Origin: Trichostrongylus colubriformis
Lineage: Eukaryota; Nematoda; Chromadorea; Rhabditida; Trichostrongylidae
Assembly: GCA_963978905.1 (NCBI GenBank)
Contig: OZ022257.1
Span: 14,093,664 to 14,157,663, forward strand
Reading direction: 5' to 3'
Length of the DNA stretch: 64,000 bases
The translations under genes and the position numbers were made by a program. Numbering within the stretch: position 1 is the stretch's first letter; each line of letters starts with the position of its first letter. The notes under the pieces are model-generated. The model saw only the letters and a program-made list of their open reading frames with translations. It was not told the origin of the DNA and did no database searches. Positions 1 to 12,345 of the stretch are shown piece after piece.

Positions 1-42
1 TAGCACGTCCTGCCGCCGGCACCGCAAAGCATGAACGCGACC
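1..42. mobile_element. Right end of a Harbinger-like MITE (family B1), cut by window start
   Basis: The sequence ends with the terminal motif CCGCAAAGCATGAACGCGACC, whose reverse complement matches the family-B1 terminus GGCCGCGTTCATACTTTGCG seen complete elsewhere in this window (12919, 32590, 46203, 53618). It is followed by TAA, the 3-bp TWA-type duplication flanking the other copies. The left end lies outside the window. The family has no coding capacity. Confidence 0.6.
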
Positions 43-459
43 TAAAGCCATGTCAACACAACTGCTACCACCCCCAGGTACATCGCTCCAGAAAATTAGT
101 TATGATATATAGAGGAACTGAGAGGATATAGGATTATTGAACATAAACAGCATGTTTTGCCTTGAAAAATAAACAAACAACGAAAAAACAGATACTTTCA
201 TTTTTTTCCAGTATGGCGATTATTCGTTATTATACGGATATGGTTTAAATAATACCAACATGAATCTATTGGCTAAAACTCGCATTAATCACAGCCGAGA
301 AGAATGTTTTTCGGCTTTTTGGGATGTAGAGGTCCTTAAAATCTTGATCTATTCGCTCGTATGCTGCCGCTATGACCTCTGTTCTAATTGTTCTCAATGA
401 CCCCTCCTTGTGTGGATTTTTCTAACACCACATCAGCTGTTGTTTTCGACGGCTTTCAG

Positions 460-1369
460 TACTGAAAACTTGAAGAGAGTACTTGAAATTTCTTTAGTGG
501 ACATTGGCTCTGAACTGGAGCCATTTGATGTGCCACTTGTGGAGTTGGAGAAGGATGCAAAGCCGATAACAACGCTCAATGAACAATGTAAACGCTTTGT
601 GAATCACTATAGGTTAGAGTATTATTCAAGACCATCTGTATTTCCTATGCTATTTATGCCAAATTCTTATTTACTTTTTAGATATTATTGTCGAACATCC
701 AATATTGCTACCTATAATGAGGAGATTCGAATCATTTGCGAGCGATACCGTACCTATTGCTCAGACCGGGTGTATCCATCTGTCAATCATGTTTGTTTCA
801 CCAGTTTCTTTCTTTGAGACCTTTTCGGTTTTTTTGAAATTGTCTAAAATATAACTAGCGAAATTGCGTGTTTCAAGATACGACGGCAAATTGCTTACTG
901 GAAGAATTCTGGACTGCCGGCTGGTGCTCAGCAAGGACTTAAAAATTGTTATTCCCATTGCAAGGAGACCGATCCAGTGTGAGATGTTTTACCGAAAGGG
1001 CTATTTTTCAAAAAGCAGAATTCTAGCAGAAAGCCTGGGGCCATATTGAAGCAGCATAAATCCTCTCATATTAGGTGTGTGAATGCTTGTGAATGCATCC
1101 ATCTACAATGGGTAATGAATTACGAGTGCTACCCGGGAATTCGAGCTCAAGCCGGCCCAAACTGTCAGAGGTGAGCGTCTTCTGATTGCAATGGGAAGGC
1201 CTTGACCATTTGAGGGCATAATTGAACTTGAATTGATTTGTACGGCAGGAACTGCGTTGCCGTACGCACCATCAACGAATCCTATCCTATGAAACAATAT
1301 TTACAACTTCTATGTTTCCTTCTAGTTCATTTGCCTTTTTCTTGTTATATGTATCAGCTCTATCGGTGA
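460..1369 (+). CDS. Cysteine-rich, probably secreted or surface-anchored nematode protein (5' end missing or unresolved)
   Basis: I do not recognise this family. Five exons can be joined with matching phases: 460-612, 682-769, 878-978, 1075-1170 and 1249-1369 (stop TGA 1367-1369), about 185 residues after an unresolved 5' exon. The translation is rich in cysteines, in runs such as CERYRTYC, KNCYSHC, VCVNACEC and NCQRNC, which points to a disulphide-bonded extracellular domain. The last 25 residues contain a hydrophobic stretch (YLQLLCFLLVHLPF) that could be a GPI-anchor signal or a membrane segment. Introns are 69-108 bp with GT and AG ends. The first exon could start at 437 or 460; no convincing signal peptide was found, and candidate upstream exons near 211-240 could not be placed in phase. 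The conserved reading phase over four introns makes a real gene likely. The function is unknown. Confidence 0.6.
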
Positions 1370-1797
1370 AGAGTCCCATGTCTCCTCCTTCGAACTATGG
1401 ATCCTGAATGAGGGGGGGGGAGGCGGGGGGGGGGGGTAAGTGAAGGTGTGCATAAAAAGCTACCCTAGCTTTCTAGAAGGTTCGTTAGGTCGAAAGGGGA
1501 ATAAGCAGACCATGTGCATTCTCGCCCAAGGGCGAACCCACGACTGATTAACTTCGATTGCGCCGGCAGGTTTATTTGGCGAAAGTTGTGATACACTATA
1601 ACTGACAATTTTTACGGGTTGATAGTGTGCTGGGGTCATTTATACTTGCTGCTAATCGATATTTTGAACTGATCTTTTAGATACTATGATGGTACTGTAA
1701 TCTTGGGTGCCTTTCCTATTTTTCAGCTTTTCGAATTCTGTTGTTCTCACTCCTTATATGCACATTGAGCTGATCTAAACTCTTGAAGTCTCTGTAA

Positions 1798-1947
1798 GGC
1801 CACCGTCAGACTGCGATTGTGCGATTTTGCGGCGTCGCCCTTTCACACGCTAAGTTGGAGCATTACACACTCTCAAGGTCGTAGCGTGCGGAAGTGCGAG
1901 GCGACAATATCGCACTATCGCAAAATCGCAAAGTCTGACGGCGGCCC
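1798..1947. mobile_element. Harbinger-like MITE, family B2
   Basis: An inverted-repeat element of about 150 bp. The left end reads GGCCACCGTCAGACTGCGAT and the right end is close to its reverse complement (GCAAAGTCTGACGGCGGCC). The inner arms contain repeated GCGATTTTGCG words. Copies with the same termini lie at 8287, 9074 and 54498. TAA precedes the left end; the right target copy is not clear. It is non-coding. Confidence 0.75.
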
Positions 1948-4153
1948 TTCAGAGACTAAGGTAACAATGCGCAGATTTTTACAATTAGGACACATCAAAT
2001 CGGGATTATTTAGCTCAGACAAGTTCTCAGGGTCTCCCTGCTGAAAAATCTTGCTGGATCTACTCAAATTCTTCAGAAATATCGGACCAAAGATGGACCG
2101 GATGGAGAAACGAACAGTAAAAAGGCGGGTAGACATAGATGTGAACAGTTACTGATGTTCAACACGAACTGAGAAAACTGCTTCACGGACATTGTAATTG
2201 TCTGTGGTGCGTTTTTTGGGTTGTTGTGGGTATGTGTTAAACAGGAACGCTTCGCAGCGCGATATTCCCATTCCCGTCGAGGTCACCGATTGAGGGGAAC
2301 AGCGTAGTTCATAAATCATACAGACAGCTTTTTTTTTGAACAAAACTTACTGGTTGTGTGGATCAGCAAGATATTCGACCAAATCAGTCGATGATCAAAG
2401 TTTGATAATTTTGTATTTTTTTTCTGAAGTTATTAATTAACGATTGATCTGTTCTGAGAACCAGCCTATGATTGTTAAGTGTTGCTTGGAAAAACTACAA
2501 AAATTTATAGTTGGTTTATGATTTACAGCTTCATCTCGAATGTATCTGAATCATTAATTAAACAAGTATAAGTGTGTTCTCAGAATCCTTATGTGAGTGA
2601 TCATCCCAGATGGGAATGCTACTGACAAGGATGCAATTGAGAGAGTTTAGGTCATGCAGTTGTCTTGTTGGGAATGCCTTTGTGACTCCAGATCTATTTT
2701 TATGAATCAAAGACAAAATAAACGTGGTGGGGGGGAGGTCGCAGTGAGAAAGCGAAAAATAGAAGGGTTTTAGCAAGAGGAACCCTGTTTTCCAATTTTC
2801 TAAATATACACCCCAAGCTGTCGTTGTATGTGGTTTCTTTGGTGAAAGATCACGATTTAGGGACCACTTTGTGGACGTTCGCGATTTCTGTAGTCATATG
2901 GGCCCAGCCAGCAGCTTCACGGCGATGTCCATCTGTTCCGTGGTAATTTCGCGCACGCTTGACAATGCGGCTGATACGTCATAAAACGGTTGACATCACG
3001 TCGTCGTTGTCGTCGTTTTAATTACCCCCGTACATGTTGCCATCTTAGAAGAGCAACATATGATCGCCCTGGCAATTACGACGCGACAATGTGGGGGGGG
3101 GGGGGGGTAGGATAGGAGGTGGTGACAGACTGCTGATTCGATTGGTCCGAACAGTCTTGTTGCTTTGAAAAAAGCAATTCAAATGAAACAATGAGATGAC
3201 GGCCTCCTCAAGGAGGGTAAGACTACGTTCGTTTCCCGGCGGATTCCATTTCAGGCGCTAGCATTCAGAGAAACAGGGTTTCTTCTGCGTCTCTGCATCA
3301 TTATCCAGTTTCTCTTCGTTAGTCTCATTTCATTGTGTATAATTATTATCCCTAAAAACTTTTTCATTACAAGGTTTCTGTTTTCATAGTGTGTGTTCGG
3401 AACTTGAAAGGGCCCGTGCAAAACGGAAACTAAACTAGCTCATTGTTACAAACAATTAAATAATTTTGGAATATGTAGTTACAACAAATATTTATGCCTT
3501 GAATTGAGCACTTAATTTGAAACAAACACAAATGAAAGTAAATGTTCAAATATTAACCTTCATTTTTTAAAGAAAACTTTCACAGTGTTTTCATTTTAAG
3601 AGATTCCATCAAGTTTTTTTTTCGTAATAAGTTGTCATTTTTCTATTTCTTCACTCCTTTATTCCGACTCTTTTTAACTATCACTCCCTAGTGTCTTGGG
3701 TGAGGATTGTTCCTCAGTAAACGGATCTGTGCTCTATTTTGTCGTTTGTCCGCTTTTCTCTTCCTCGGTAAACGACTCCATGAAGAGTTTTCGGGGCCTT
3801 ATTCGAGGCATTGCTCGACAGTTGCTGTGTTCACTAGTAGGTCTATCTTATTCGAATATTAGCTGTTTCGAATTCGATTCAACAACTTTTAGTAATGGGA
3901 ATAAGACAAAGTGTCTCTTGAGTTCATCGATTTTCCCAAGATGCGCCACGCCTTCGTGCTCATAGTTGTACGAGCACTCAAATGATTACATGGCCGATAC
4001 AATGTTTTAAGAATCTTGATGTAGCGCTAGGTGCTCCTATAATTAATTTGATCCTATGGGTGGCATTTTCGCGATGCCTCTTGTCGTATGGTCATCTTTA
4101 AGGCCATAGGTCCATTGGTTGCTCTTAGAGAAACCCCGGGTGGGTGTTTTTTT

Positions 4154-4155
4154 AG
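4154..4155 (+). promoter_or_regulatory. Probable spliced-leader trans-splice acceptor of the 141-residue gene
   Basis: A TTTTTTTAG acceptor lies nine bases before the chosen ATG at 4165. No coding exon that fits in phase was found upstream, so trans-splicing of a nematode spliced leader at this site is the simplest reading. Confidence 0.5.
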
Positions 4156-4164
4156 GGAACCCGA

Positions 4165-4777
4165 ATGGCATGGCCGCTTTCTGTTCGGTGGGCCAGGTTG
4201 GCCAGAATAATTATATTTTCAATTCCTGTCATTCTGTAAATATTCGCTTCAGATGGGCCCAAAAATGCCGAGCCGTTTGGAAACCTTTACCCGACTACAC
4301 CCCTGCTGACTACGGCGTTATGGCGCCGCAACCATTGGTTCGAGGACAGTTCTACGGATACGATGCATTAGGTAGGTAGGCTATAGAATCACTGAAAAAA
4401 GTCTAAAATGTGTCTCATTTATCATTCCTTTCTCCTTAAGACCTTTGAGAGTTGATACTTCATGGTGTGTGCGGTGGTGATTGTAAAAAGAATTGTTTTT
4501 AGGCAATTACCGTACATTTGCACGTCCACGCGATCATGGTGTGTCCTTTTATCGCGGCACAAATACTGTACTTGTCGACTGGCCGGAAGGTAGGTTTAAT
4601 GAACCATTTGGGAGCTTGAAAGAATGGCCACAGAAGTCTCGCACATTCGATTTTCCAGGAAAACTGGCCACTGCTACCGGTATTGAGGTGCCATTTGCTG
4701 GTGTTAATGTCATCTATAACGCTGTCGATGTCGGGTTTCCTAACCCTCAACGGGCTCTTCGTGAATTTACAAAGTAG
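4165..4777 (+). CDS. Conserved-looking 141-residue protein, possibly mitochondrial
   Basis: Three exons, 4165-4196, 4253-4371 and 4503-4777, join in phase (426 coding bases including the stop). The first intron is only 56 bp. I chose ATG 4165 because it follows a strong acceptor (4154-4155) and gives an N terminus MAWPLSVRWARWAQKCR that is rich in Arg and Trp and has no acidic residue, as in mitochondrial presequences. The remainder is Pro/Gly/Tyr-rich (LVRGQFYGYDALG, RPRDHGVSFYRG, VDWPEG) and has no membrane segment. An AATAAA lies at about 4927. I cannot name the family. A small mitochondrial ribosomal or respiratory-complex accessory subunit is a guess from size and presequence only. Confidence 0.65.
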
Positions 4778-6346
4778 CTGAAATCGGTTTTTGTTGCTAT
4801 TTTGGTGATTTTTAAAAGTGAAAATATTCTAGAGACAACCCTGACCCACTCAATCCTGGAACTGGACGAAGGAAGAGTGTATTGGCTTTAATGAAACGTA
4901 CCTAATTGTAGATCTCATGTCAAAGAAATAAAGATGTTAAAATTCCATTTTAATTGACAGGTGTCTGACAGGCCGCGTATCTCGTCGTCGGCCGCCGTCT
5001 TTTTGAGCGGTGACGCTTTCAATTTTCGTCCACGTTCCTCTACACACTCCTGTCCCTCCAGCATTCCTACGCTGTAATTGAGTATTGCGCCGTCTGTCTT
5101 GAGCCTAGCAATCAACCACGAGGCTTTATGACTCAGTTAACTAACATGTTTATCGCACTTGACCTAATATTTGTGCATTTTCCGGATACGGTAGCAGCAT
5201 GGGAATCGTAATCCCTGGGGGGAAGTAGCGAACACCGCAAAAACACATCATCATCCCATGTCAAGTGGAAGCTGTGGTGACCAAGTAGACGGTGCGGCGT
5301 CGGCTTGGGAATATGCTTACAGTTTCATACGACCCATTAGGCGATTCGGCTGTTGATCCGTCAACCGACGATGGACATAAAGCCATACCGCCGCCTTACT
5401 GTCTGTCGCGTTCTATGAGGGCGGGTTAGCGGACGGGCGGGCCGGTGTGTGTGTGCGTGTGGATGATGTGAGTGCGAAATCACTGAGCCGAACTGAATCT
5501 TTCTTTGCTCGAAGTTTTCACAGCCGACCGCCACCACCCGTCCTCCGACGGACGAACGGACACACATTTCATCACAAAGCCTTACATCGGATCTCCTTTT
5601 TGCCCCCCAATGCCGCCCGCGCGTTACATGGCCATCTCTTGCATGGAGTGCATGAAAACATAAAGATGTATTTGAAAAACTTTCCGCTGGCCAACTAGGA
5701 GAAATCGGATGGGAAACAGGCGAGTTGGTCCGAAGAGGCAAGAGAGAAGAGAGTGAGTTGAAGCAGGGGGGGGGAGGCTGTAGAGGAGGTGAAAAAAAAC
5801 GTAAGATAGAAGTCATTTACTACCCGTGGTCGATCGTTTGAATGATTGCGTAGTGGGATTGTGGCGCCGGTGAGTACCGGTTTCGTTCCAATTACTTGGA
5901 CAATGACATATAGATACTCCTCAGAGATATTCACGAATACATTGCCCTTATCAATCTGAAAATCAATAAATAAAACGACCCCCTTGTGAAACTGACCCAG
6001 TATTTTTCCAGCCAAAAATCTATACATATCGGTTCGACGAGGTAAATTCAAAGCGCGGTAAATGGAAAGAAATGATGGACATGACATTGTCTGCGAATAA
6101 AGTGGACGGATTTCGCGCATGGACCTCCCGCTGTTCACGCGGTGGTCCGTTAAGAACGCTCAAGAGCTGTGCGCCGCAGCCGTCCCTACCGTACCCTGTC
6201 ACAGCGCGGTGATTGGCGGACTCCGCCTGTGTGCCCGCCTCCATCGAGTTTTCGGTCGAAATTAGCGGGTCTCACTAAACAGTGTCTCGCCATTGAAAAT
6301 TTGTTCGCCAGCCTTGTGTCTGTAATATTCGTAAACGTGTACTGGG
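4778..6346. other. Intergenic region upstream of lin-31, no supported gene
   Basis: About 1.6 kb. The part from roughly 5280 to 6250 is GC- and CpG-rich for this window and has open frames on both strands, but none has splice context or a domain. It may hold 5' UTR or promoter sequence of lin-31; no motif can be defended. Confidence 0.5.
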
Positions 6347-9300
6347 ATGCCTCGACCCGGAAAAGACTCCTATGATGAACAGGTACAATATTTACCGGTT
6401 CCTCATAAACATTTCTTAATTACCGTATTTGCTATTCATTATTTAATGAAATTATTAGATACTTTTCATTTCATCGTTACATTTCTATTTCGTTCATTTA
6501 TCCATTCAGAAACCACCATATTCCTATATCTGGTTAACATATATGGCAATCCAAAATTCTGAAGAGAAAATGCTACCACTTACTGAAATCTATAAGTTCA
6601 TAATGGACAAGTTTCCATTCTATCGGAAAAATACGCAGAGGTCAGATTGTCTCGGTGTTGTTTCGCTCTGATTCTGTTCATGGGAATTGTACGGACCTAT
6701 CGTTTCCGTATTGAATCGCTAATTTCCAGATGGCAAAATTCTTTACGACATAATTTATCGTTTAATGATTGTTTCATAAAAATTCCTCGAAGACCAGATC
6801 GACCAGGAAAGGTAAGCCGTCACATTTTGCTATCGCTTTAGAAGTAAGTATTAAGCAATATTTCCAAAACTCTGCTATCAAATTGATTGAGCTACTTAGT
6901 AATATTTACCTAAGAGGAGTTATAGACCTGTGAGAAGGTACGCCATTATCTAGGGTGAAATATTATTAATAGTTAAATACTACATAAAATCCTAGACGTT
7001 GTTGAGCTGCTGTTGCTTGTGCTCATACGAGCAGCTTCTCCCGTTTCTTTCTCCTTTCATCTGTGCAATTCTAATTTCTTAACTTTAAAAGTTACACTTA
7101 TGTCATAGCTATACAATACCGCTCCTAATTTCTGCTAAATAGGCGGATAGCGGCGGAAAAGTGTAACGCTCACGGACTTTTTGCCATAACTTCGGCAAAA
7201 GTGGTCCAATTTCTTTGAAAAATAGACAAATGGCTAGAGTTTCTGAAAAGGAATCTGTGTATGTAAGAAAAGTTCATTTTTCTCTGCTGGATAGCTTTAT
7301 TTCAAGTAAAATTGTATAAACCATAATACGGCGTCCTCAGTGTGTTTTTTAATAACCTCAGACCTCGCTCAAGCGGCTCACACGTTTATCATCTCCTTCC
7401 TCTGGATAATTCAGAGGACTATTGGGATGAAAATAACGAAAGATTAAGGGAGTGACCCATTCAGCAATTAGAAACTCTATAACAGAGCTCCACTCGATGG
7501 CTGCCCATGAGAAGCCTTCAAAAAATCAGTATCGCTAGATCAAGCCAAGCATTCGGCTCTAGTTCCAAATTGTAAAGCTCCACGGAAGGTTCATCTTTAA
7601 AAAACAGCAAAGAAGGGACGACCCAGAGTTGTTGTAATCACGAAATAATTCGGCTCATTCTTGAGAAGAATGGGGTCATCGAGAATGAGGATAAGGGGGA
7701 AGTTGTTCACGTGGCTGACTTTATAACGGCTGGCATTCTTCAGAACTTACAAATAAGGGAGTAATTCAAGAAACCACTCGAACGAACGATTTCAGCCCTC
7801 TAAGTTCATTCAAAAGGCTCACAAACCAGTTACCCGCTGTCATGGGAAAATTTACCAGCACTGACCGAACTGGGTCTACTTGAATGCCGAGCTGTTAGTG
7901 ATGCTGCTTGGCCAGCCAGCCTCAAGACCAGAAAGGCTAGGGGCCATAGTTGGGCATGATTGGTTGCTTTTGGTGCTGTAGTAAGACAGCGATAGTACCT
8001 GCTGCTTCTGTTCAGTTTAGTGGTTTCCCTAGGCTTGCAGATTGAGAGCACTGTTAGGTGGTAGCTCGCAGCGTGACTTATGTAATCTTTCGTTCCCTTT
8101 TCCCCCTTTCTCCCTTTCTGTCTCCTTTTCCTCCTCTTCAGCCATTATTTTGTCTATCCTAATTCTAGCTACCAGACATGCAGGCAGCTCTTTTTTGAAA
8201 GGATAAAACTGAAATGTGGATAATATACCGTTTAGGTGGATCAAAAAATTAGGGTAAATTGAAGTTTAAGCCTGGAATCCATGTTAGGCCGCCCCATCAG
8301 GCTTTGCGGTTTTGCGATTTTGCGATTCTGCTAATTTGTCTTTGCACTTCCGCACGCGATACTACGACCTTGAGATTGTGCAATGCCGCAACTTCGCGTG
8401 TGTAGTCGCGACACCGCAAAATCGCAAAGTCTGATGGCGGCCTAGGAGGGTGTTTCTCTATGTATTTTTCCTTCATACTAAGATAAACCAACACTGATTA
8501 TAGGGTTCTTATTGGGCTGTCCATCCAAATGCTCTGGGTATGTTCGAAAATGGCAGCTGTTTACGTAGGAGGAAACGATTCAAGGTGAGTCGTTGTGTGA
8601 AAATTTATTACCGTACACTTATTATTGTAGTGTGAGTGCGCTTGTTTTCAATTACTCCTCACTGATGTAAATTGTAAAGCAGCGAGACGAAGATGCAAAG
8701 GTTTAATCAGTGGCGCTGTCCGTAGCCACTTACAGTATCCCTTGCGAAGGTGTAAAACAAAGAATGGTAGGGGGTGCACGGAAACCCGTTAATGAATGTT
8801 CGATTACCTTCGTTGTCGAAGGAGAATCAATAACCGATTCGAATGTGTCGGCACACATTGAATGACTTTGAAGAGAGAACGAGTAAAATTGAATTGGTAG
8901 CTGAGGGGAGAAAAAATCGACCACTGTGATGTCAAAGTAGGAAGGCCTGCAGACCTACCGTGACTGATGGTCGGTAAATTAAGTACTTCTCGAAAAATAG
9001 CACAGTAAGGCTTCCCTCCGAGTCACTCTTCTTTCCACCCTACATACAGCTACATAATTGCCAGCCTTGCTGTGCCGGCGTTAACCTTCGCGATTTTGTG
9101 ATTCCACGATTTCGTGATTTTGCGGTTCCGCGGTATCGTACATCCGTACGCGACAACGCGGGGTGCCAAGATGGAAAGCTGTATCGTCGCGTGCGGAGTC
9201 GCGATACCGCCGATTCGCAAAATTGCGAAGTTTGACGTCGGTCTTAGGCTCGGCCCGCCATGTTGTTATTGGCGTAACTTGAGCGGAAGTGAATGAAGAA

Positions 9301-12300
9301 GAAGGGAGGGCAGCGGGAGAAGTTGTAGGGAAGTTTGAAAACAAATGGTGGACTGCAAAGCTTGATTGTATCTTCAAAATCACAATTTGAGTGAATGTGC
9401 TGAAGATGAAACGAGCTACTATTGCTTGGAGGGGTCATATTCAAAATTCGGTCTGAGCTTAAGGAATGGAGATGAGCGGGATCGGGAGCGCGGAGTTGTG
9501 TCAAAAAAGTTTTGCGGGAATTTTAGGAAGCTTCTGGGTAATAGTAAATAATCCCCTGCTTGACGCCTTCATGCAATCGCGTCATCGTACGATAAATCTC
9601 CTAGAGGTGAGAGGGGGGGGGGGGGTTGTATTGCATTCAGCTGAGGTGAAACGGACGTGGGTAACTGCTGCTAGATGCGAAGTGGCCTTGAACCTGTTGG
9701 AAGGGACATGGGAAAATTCTGATTTCCGATCTGTAGTTTTAGTATTTTACTCGAATATTGACCACTTTCCTGATCCTTGTCCTGCCACCGAGACAGGAGG
9801 TTCCGAAGGTAATCTGGGACTGCACAATTCCTATTAGGATTATGATTTTAAATGAGAAACGAGCTTTTTTTCTGAACCGCTCTCATAGTTCATTTTGATA
9901 GCTGACAGAGGTTTTTCTGCGGAGAGATCGTAGCCTTGAATCGGATGGATGTGAAAGCTACAAATCATGCCAAGTTATGATTTCTATCTACCAACCGCTA
10001 AACACCAGCTCGCTGTTTCCCGTCCATCTGTAACTATTTGGTAAACAATCTCAACAGCCGGGCCACAAAGTGGAAGAAAATTAGGAATCCTTTCATTTTT
10101 AAGAATGCTTCCAATAGTAAAAATAATAAATGAAATAATGATAAAATAATGACAAATAATAACAAATAGTGAGGAATAGTAGCGAATATAAATGATAATA
10201 ATGAAATATAATATAATGGCAGCCTCACAGTGTAAGTAGCAGATCAACAAAGGAGCGGAATTTTGAGCTCTGAGCACTCCCGTCGACAACTGTTGAAAGG
10301 TTCGGCGGGAATTTGAATGAGTTGCTGCTATTCCAGAGTTTCGGCGGCCCTAGATTTTTCTGGTTCGTTGTTTCTGGTCAGTTCATCTAGATCTGTAATA
10401 GTGGTTTTAAGAGGAATCCAAATTATAAAATTTCCATGCATTTCCTTTGAACTACATAATTACATTCCCATTGCCTAGAACGCCTTTTTGTAGCTCGGCA
10501 TCAGCTAGGCCGTGTGCGTGTGTGTGTATGTGTACGGTAGACGATCCAGTTCAAGTGATCCGTCGAGTGCGTTGACATAATTGTGTATGTGTTCAATTAC
10601 GGTGGAATTCATTGAGTATCTGATACAAGTGTGACTTCCTGCGATGTGGCATTCTTTTTGACTAAAAAGTGCGGCGCCTTTGTTGTCAAGTGGACGTTAG
10701 CGAAATTCCAACGTAATTTTTACGTGCTCACACATTTTTCCGCAATTAAGATCGTGTCGGCAGCCCAGCAAATTGATCTTTTGAAAAACACTCGAACAGT
10801 TTCGCGATTACCGGAAAATGACCTTGTATGCCACAGGTCTCACATCAATTTAAAAACTGTGAAAGCATTTTAATTTTCAAGTGGTGTCCATAAAAGGCTT
10901 AGAGATCTCACTCAACTGGAAGTCCAGTTGCGCCGCGCTTGATTGTAGGCAATATCATCACATTCTTTCAAACTCCCGGACCACCTTCCGCAGGTTGAAA
11001 GAATCGCTCTCGTTTTTTGAGTGTTTGTTCCATCCATATACTTATGCTGTATTCGTCCTCTACAGTCACTTGCAAGGTTTCACGAAAAAAGACCAAAATC
11101 CAGCGTGATGAAAAATAAGAAGTGAAATAATCAGTCTTGGGAACAGGATCATAAGAGCCGATAATCGCAATCGTAATTATAGCATTATTACCTCTAAGGG
11201 GTCAAATAAAGTCGGGGGGGGGGGGAGACGCAACTTTGCGTCAAATTTCCACCAACGTCAATACTTCTTTCCTTCCCTAGGCTTAGGCTAAAGCAGATAA
11301 GGCCTATGCTTTGAGAGATGCTTTTTCATGTGGAAGGAGTGAATATCAATTTTAGCCTAAGCCTAGGGAGGGAAAGGAGCTTCGACGTTGACGCAAAGTT
11401 GCGTCTCCCCCCCCCCCTCCCCCCCCCGATTTTATTTGATCCCCTCTAACTATGATTATCGATCGAAGACCTTTAGAGACCACTTCTTCGGTCCTAAAAA
11501 TACACTCAAAAAGAGGTGCATCGAAGATTTTCGGAGGAATTTCTTCGAAAAAAATGCGACATTCCCCCATTTCCTTACCCGAATTACGACCTCCTGACAT
11601 TTCTCCGCTAATTTAGTGGTCATTCTTAGATGGCGAGCCACAACCGCTTGACTCTGCTTGAAAGGGGGTGTGTAGGACTTCGCACGACGACGAGCGGCCT
11701 GCAACGCAGTGTGTGCGAGTTATGAGCGCCGTGGTAGTTGGATCTTAGAACGATTACACGGCGATACACATTTGACTTGTAATCGCCTCGGAACCCAACA
11801 ACATGGCGCTTTCATCTCATCCGCATTGTTTCGCTTGCGACATGCCGCGGTGCGAAATCCTAACATAAAGGTACAGACAACTTGAAAGGGCTGTAGCGAC
11901 GCTCCTGTGATAGACGGAGCTTTTCGAGAAGACAGTCTGGTCGAAATGCCAGACCAATAAAAAACCTTTAGCTCACTGGTGCAGCTCACTGGTGCAGAGG
12001 AAATGTCTAGATTTACAGATTCCTGTGTGTGCAAGTAACGTTGACGAACACTTTCAGATTCGTGACGATTGCGGTGAAGAAGAAGGTCCACCGGCAAAGT
12101 TACCGCCATACGTGTCATCTCTGCCGCCATGGCTCTCAAACGCCTGTTTCTCTCTGCCACAACTGCCCAACACCGCTTTCACACAACCCGTTGATCCAGC
12201 GGCGGCATCGATGGTCATGAACCCGTTCATGCTGCTCGTACCCCAACTATTCGGTCAACTTGACCTTTCACTGTTCCTAAAACCCTCACCACCTGCCACA

Positions 12301-12345
12301 CCTGGCAATAATTCGTTCTCCATTGAAGCATTACTCAGTTCTTAA
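6347..12345 (+). CDS. lin-31: FoxB-type forkhead transcription factor, LIN-31 orthologue
   Basis: Five exons join in phase: 6347-6382, 6510-6640, 6730-6811, 8504-8584 and 12058-12345, giving 205 residues (C. elegans LIN-31 is about 237). The forkhead domain begins directly after residue 12 ([12 protein letters not shown], then [15 protein letters not shown]) and includes the recognition-helix motif [16 protein letters not shown] (about residues 55-70) and the wing [22 protein letters not shown] (about 83-108). MPRPG at the N terminus and the [13 protein letters not shown] wing identify the FoxB class. In C. elegans LIN-31 binds DNA in the nucleus and controls vulval precursor fates downstream of MAP kinase; the same role here is inferred. 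The C-terminal exon is Pro/Leu-rich and ends [11 protein letters not shown]. Intron 3 (1.7 kb) and intron 4 (3.5 kb) contain MITEs. A small extra exon within intron 4 cannot be excluded. AATAAA motifs lie near 12737. Confidence 0.93.
8287..8442. mobile_element. Harbinger-like MITE, family B2, in lin-31 intron 3
   Basis: Terminal inverted repeats GGCCGCC..TCAG.CTTTGCG and its complement enclose about 156 bp. The left flank is TTA and the right flank TAG, compatible with a TWA-type target site with one change. It ends about 60 bp upstream of the acceptor of lin-31 exon 4. Confidence 0.75.
9074..9243. mobile_element. Diverged family-B2 MITE in lin-31 intron 4
   Basis: The left end CCGGCGTTAACCTTCGCGATTTTG pairs imperfectly with the right end CGCAAAATTGCGAAGTTTGACGTCGGTC. 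The interior is an imperfect palindrome with the GCGATTTTG words of this family. Ends are approximate because the copy is degraded. Confidence 0.55.
11199..11443. mobile_element. hAT-like MITE (family A), intact copy in lin-31 intron 4
   Basis: About 245 bp with long inverted ends: GGGTCAAATAAAGTCGGGG, a G12 run and ACGCAACTTTGCGTC on the left; the complement, with long C runs, on the right. Both sides are flanked by CTCTAA, part of a 7-8 bp target duplication as in hAT elements. The centre includes TTAGCCTAAGCCTAGGGAGGG. A second copy of the same family at 48336-53547 is split by later insertions and can be aligned to this one piece by piece. Confidence 0.75.

Larger units (their letters stand above)
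1370..4164. other. Intergenic gap without a supported gene
   Basis: About 2.8 kb between the cysteine-rich gene and the 141-residue gene. It holds one family-B2 MITE (1798-1947), long G runs (12 Gs at 1425-1436, 15 Gs at 3093-3107) and otherwise AT-rich sequence. The short open frames here have no splice context or recognisable domain. Confidence 0.6.

Noticed and set aside
3696..3965. 89-residue open frame
   Set aside because: AT-rich upstream region, biased Ser/Phe/Cys composition, no junctions linking it to the gene at 4165.
5361..6244. Several open frames on both strands upstream of lin-31
   Set aside because: GC-rich sequence, Ser/Pro/Arg/His-biased products, no splice context or domain.
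10631..11108. Two consecutive plus-strand frames in lin-31 intron 4
   Set aside because: Weak resemblance to transposase fragments could not be supported by motifs or terminal repeats.
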